This document shows positions 63,269 through 64,000 of a DNA stretch of 64,000 nucleotides, in pieces (the first letter of the stretch is position 1; each line of letters opens with the position of its first letter). This stretch comes from an uncultured Marivita sp. (lineage in GTDB: Bacteria > Pseudomonadota > Alphaproteobacteria > Rhodobacterales > Rhodobacteraceae), in the NCBI RefSeq assembly GCF_947488135.1, contig NZ_CANKYW010000001.1:1-64000 (forward strand). The letters are read 5' to 3'. The notes below the pieces were generated by a model. That model had not been told where the DNA came from. It was given only the letters and a program-made list of their open reading frames with translations, and did not search any database. Both the position numbers and the translations under genes were made by a program.

Positions 63269-63913
63269 ATGTTCACACGACGCCAGATGATTGCAACACT
63301 TGGTGTGTTGGCAACGCCCGCCCTTGCCGGACAAGCGCTTGCTGCGCCCAGCAAATGGGATTCGTGGGATGCTCAGGTTACGCCTGCGAATTTCGACCTG
63401 AGCTCCACGAACCCGTGGGGTCTGCATCCCCGCTACCTCCCGCAGCGTGTGACGGCAAAGCCGGGCCTGACCCCGGGCGATGTCCATGTCGATGCCGTGG
63501 CGCGGTATCTCTACCATATTCAGGACGACGGCACCGCGATGCGTTACGGCGTCGCCATTGGCCGCGACGGTCTTTACGAGCCGGGCGTCTATACGATCCG
63601 TCGCAAGGCGAAATGGCCGAAATGGACTCCGACGCCCGCGATGATCGAACGCGAGCCCGAGAAATACGCGCGCTGGGAAGAGGGCATGCCGCCCGGACCG
63701 GAAAACGCCTTGGGATCACGCGCGCTGTATCTCTTCGTGGGCAACCGCGACACCTATCTGCGCATTCACGGCACACCGGCACCGCGGTCCATCGGCACGC
63801 GGGCCAGTTCGGGATGCGTACGCATGGTGATGCCGCATATCAACCAGCTGTACGAACAGGTCGATACCGGCGTGACCGCGTATCTCTACCCGACTGACGG
63901 CGGGACGCTGTAA
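63269..63913 (+). CDS. L,D-transpeptidase (YkuD family)
   Basis: A 214-aa exported protein with a Tat/Sec-like signal (TRRQMIATLGVLATPALAGQ), then the YkuD catalytic motif: His in YLRIHGTPAPRSIGTRASSG and the nucleophile C183 in SSGCVRMVMPHINQLYEQV. It forms 3-3 cross-links in peptidoglycan or attaches proteins to it. The stretch 63058-63268 before it has no gene and probably holds its promoter. Confidence 0.92.
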   Translation: MFTRRQMIATLGVLATPALAGQALAAPSKWDSWDAQVTPANFDLSSTNPWGLHPRYLPQRVTAKPGLTPGDVHVDAVARYLYHIQDDGTAMRYGVAIGRDGLYEPGVYTIRRKAKWPKWTPTPAMIEREPEKYARWEEGMPPGPENALGSRALYLFVGNRDTYLRIHGTPAPRSIGTRASSGCVRMVMPHINQLYEQVDTGVTAYLYPTDGGTL

Positions 63914-63919
63914 TCGCCC

Positions 63920-64000
63920 TTAGCTTTCGTCAGGCGACCTGACGCAAATCGGGTTGCCGTTGGTTGTCCGCAGCGGCAGTTCCGTCGTCTCGACGGGGCC
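63920..64000 (-). CDS. C-terminal end of an unrecognised gene (cut by window edge)
   Basis: On the minus strand the last 26 codons are open to the window edge and end GPVETTELPLRTTNGNPICV then RSPDES and TAA at 63920-63922. Codon use and the short distance to the converging L,D-transpeptidase gene are consistent with a real gene end. The product cannot be named from this fragment. Confidence 0.4.
   Translation of the reverse strand, partial: GPVETTELPLRTTNGNPICVRSPDES

Overview
The window looks like a chromosomal segment of an alphaproteobacterium of the Rhodobacteraceae (roseobacter type). The basis is the 5S rRNA followed by initiator tRNA, the rnhB-ccrM pair with GANTC sites upstream of ccrM, the ectoine-hydrolase cluster, the class III aminotransferase and nitrate-assimilation gene types, and high G+C coding sequence. 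Assignment is by family recognition from the reading frames; no database search was run.

Layout. 1-0.7 kb: end of an rRNA operon, tRNA-fMet and a broken serine-recombinase remnant whose last codons run antisense through the tRNA. 0.7-7.4 kb: a leftward operon of TetR regulator, truncated metallo-beta-lactamase fragment, LOG-family protein, HlyD adaptor, RbbA-type double ABC/permease and ABC-2 permease. 7.8-8.9 kb: small membrane protein and decayed small genes. 9.1-11.8 kb: convergent ferric-iron permease and binding protein. 12.0-14.3 kb: RTX/matrixin protein. 14.6-17.6 kb: cobalamin riboswitch, BtuB-like receptor, BtuF-like binding protein. 17.6-23.2 kb: a BadF/NAGK-like kinase, then an aminotransferase divergent from ectoine hydrolase (doeA), an M20 deacetylase and a GntR regulator. 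23.4-29.0 kb: a phosphorelay cluster of two hybrid-less histidine kinases, two receivers (one with a degenerate GGDEF domain) and an Hpt protein. 29.1-31.8 kb: a decaying catabolic operon. 31.9-35.8 kb: glucosylglycerate phosphorylase converging on gpgS-gpgP-like synthesis genes. 36.2-49.6 kb: a complete nitrate assimilation operon (nasT, nasS, antitermination leader, nrtA, nrtB, fused nrtCD, nirB, nirD, nasA, a TrpD2-like protein, cobA/SUMT for siroheme).

49.9-60.0 kb is a genomic island inserted in the 3' end of tRNA-Phe. It is bounded by identical 14-bp direct repeats (49914-49927 and 60001-60014), with a 13-bp subterminal repeat at both ends, and carries a tyrosine integrase with a small accessory protein, a HigBA toxin-antitoxin pair, a GIY-YIG protein, a truncated DUF3883 protein and a six-gene cluster: cytosine methyltransferase, two unrecognised proteins, a GHKL (MutL/MORC-like) ATPase, and divergently a small protein and a Vsr-type nuclease. 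That cluster is the best candidate for an incompletely described defence system. 60.2-64.0 kb returns to core genes: rnhB, ccrM, an FAH-family hydrolase, an L,D-transpeptidase and the tail of one more gene.

Two themes connect the core genes. Compatible solutes: ectoine breakdown and glucosylglycerate turnover. Nitrogen: nitrate uptake and reduction controlled by NasST through a leader RNA, next to the glucosylglycerate genes, a solute known in other bacteria to rise under nitrogen limitation.
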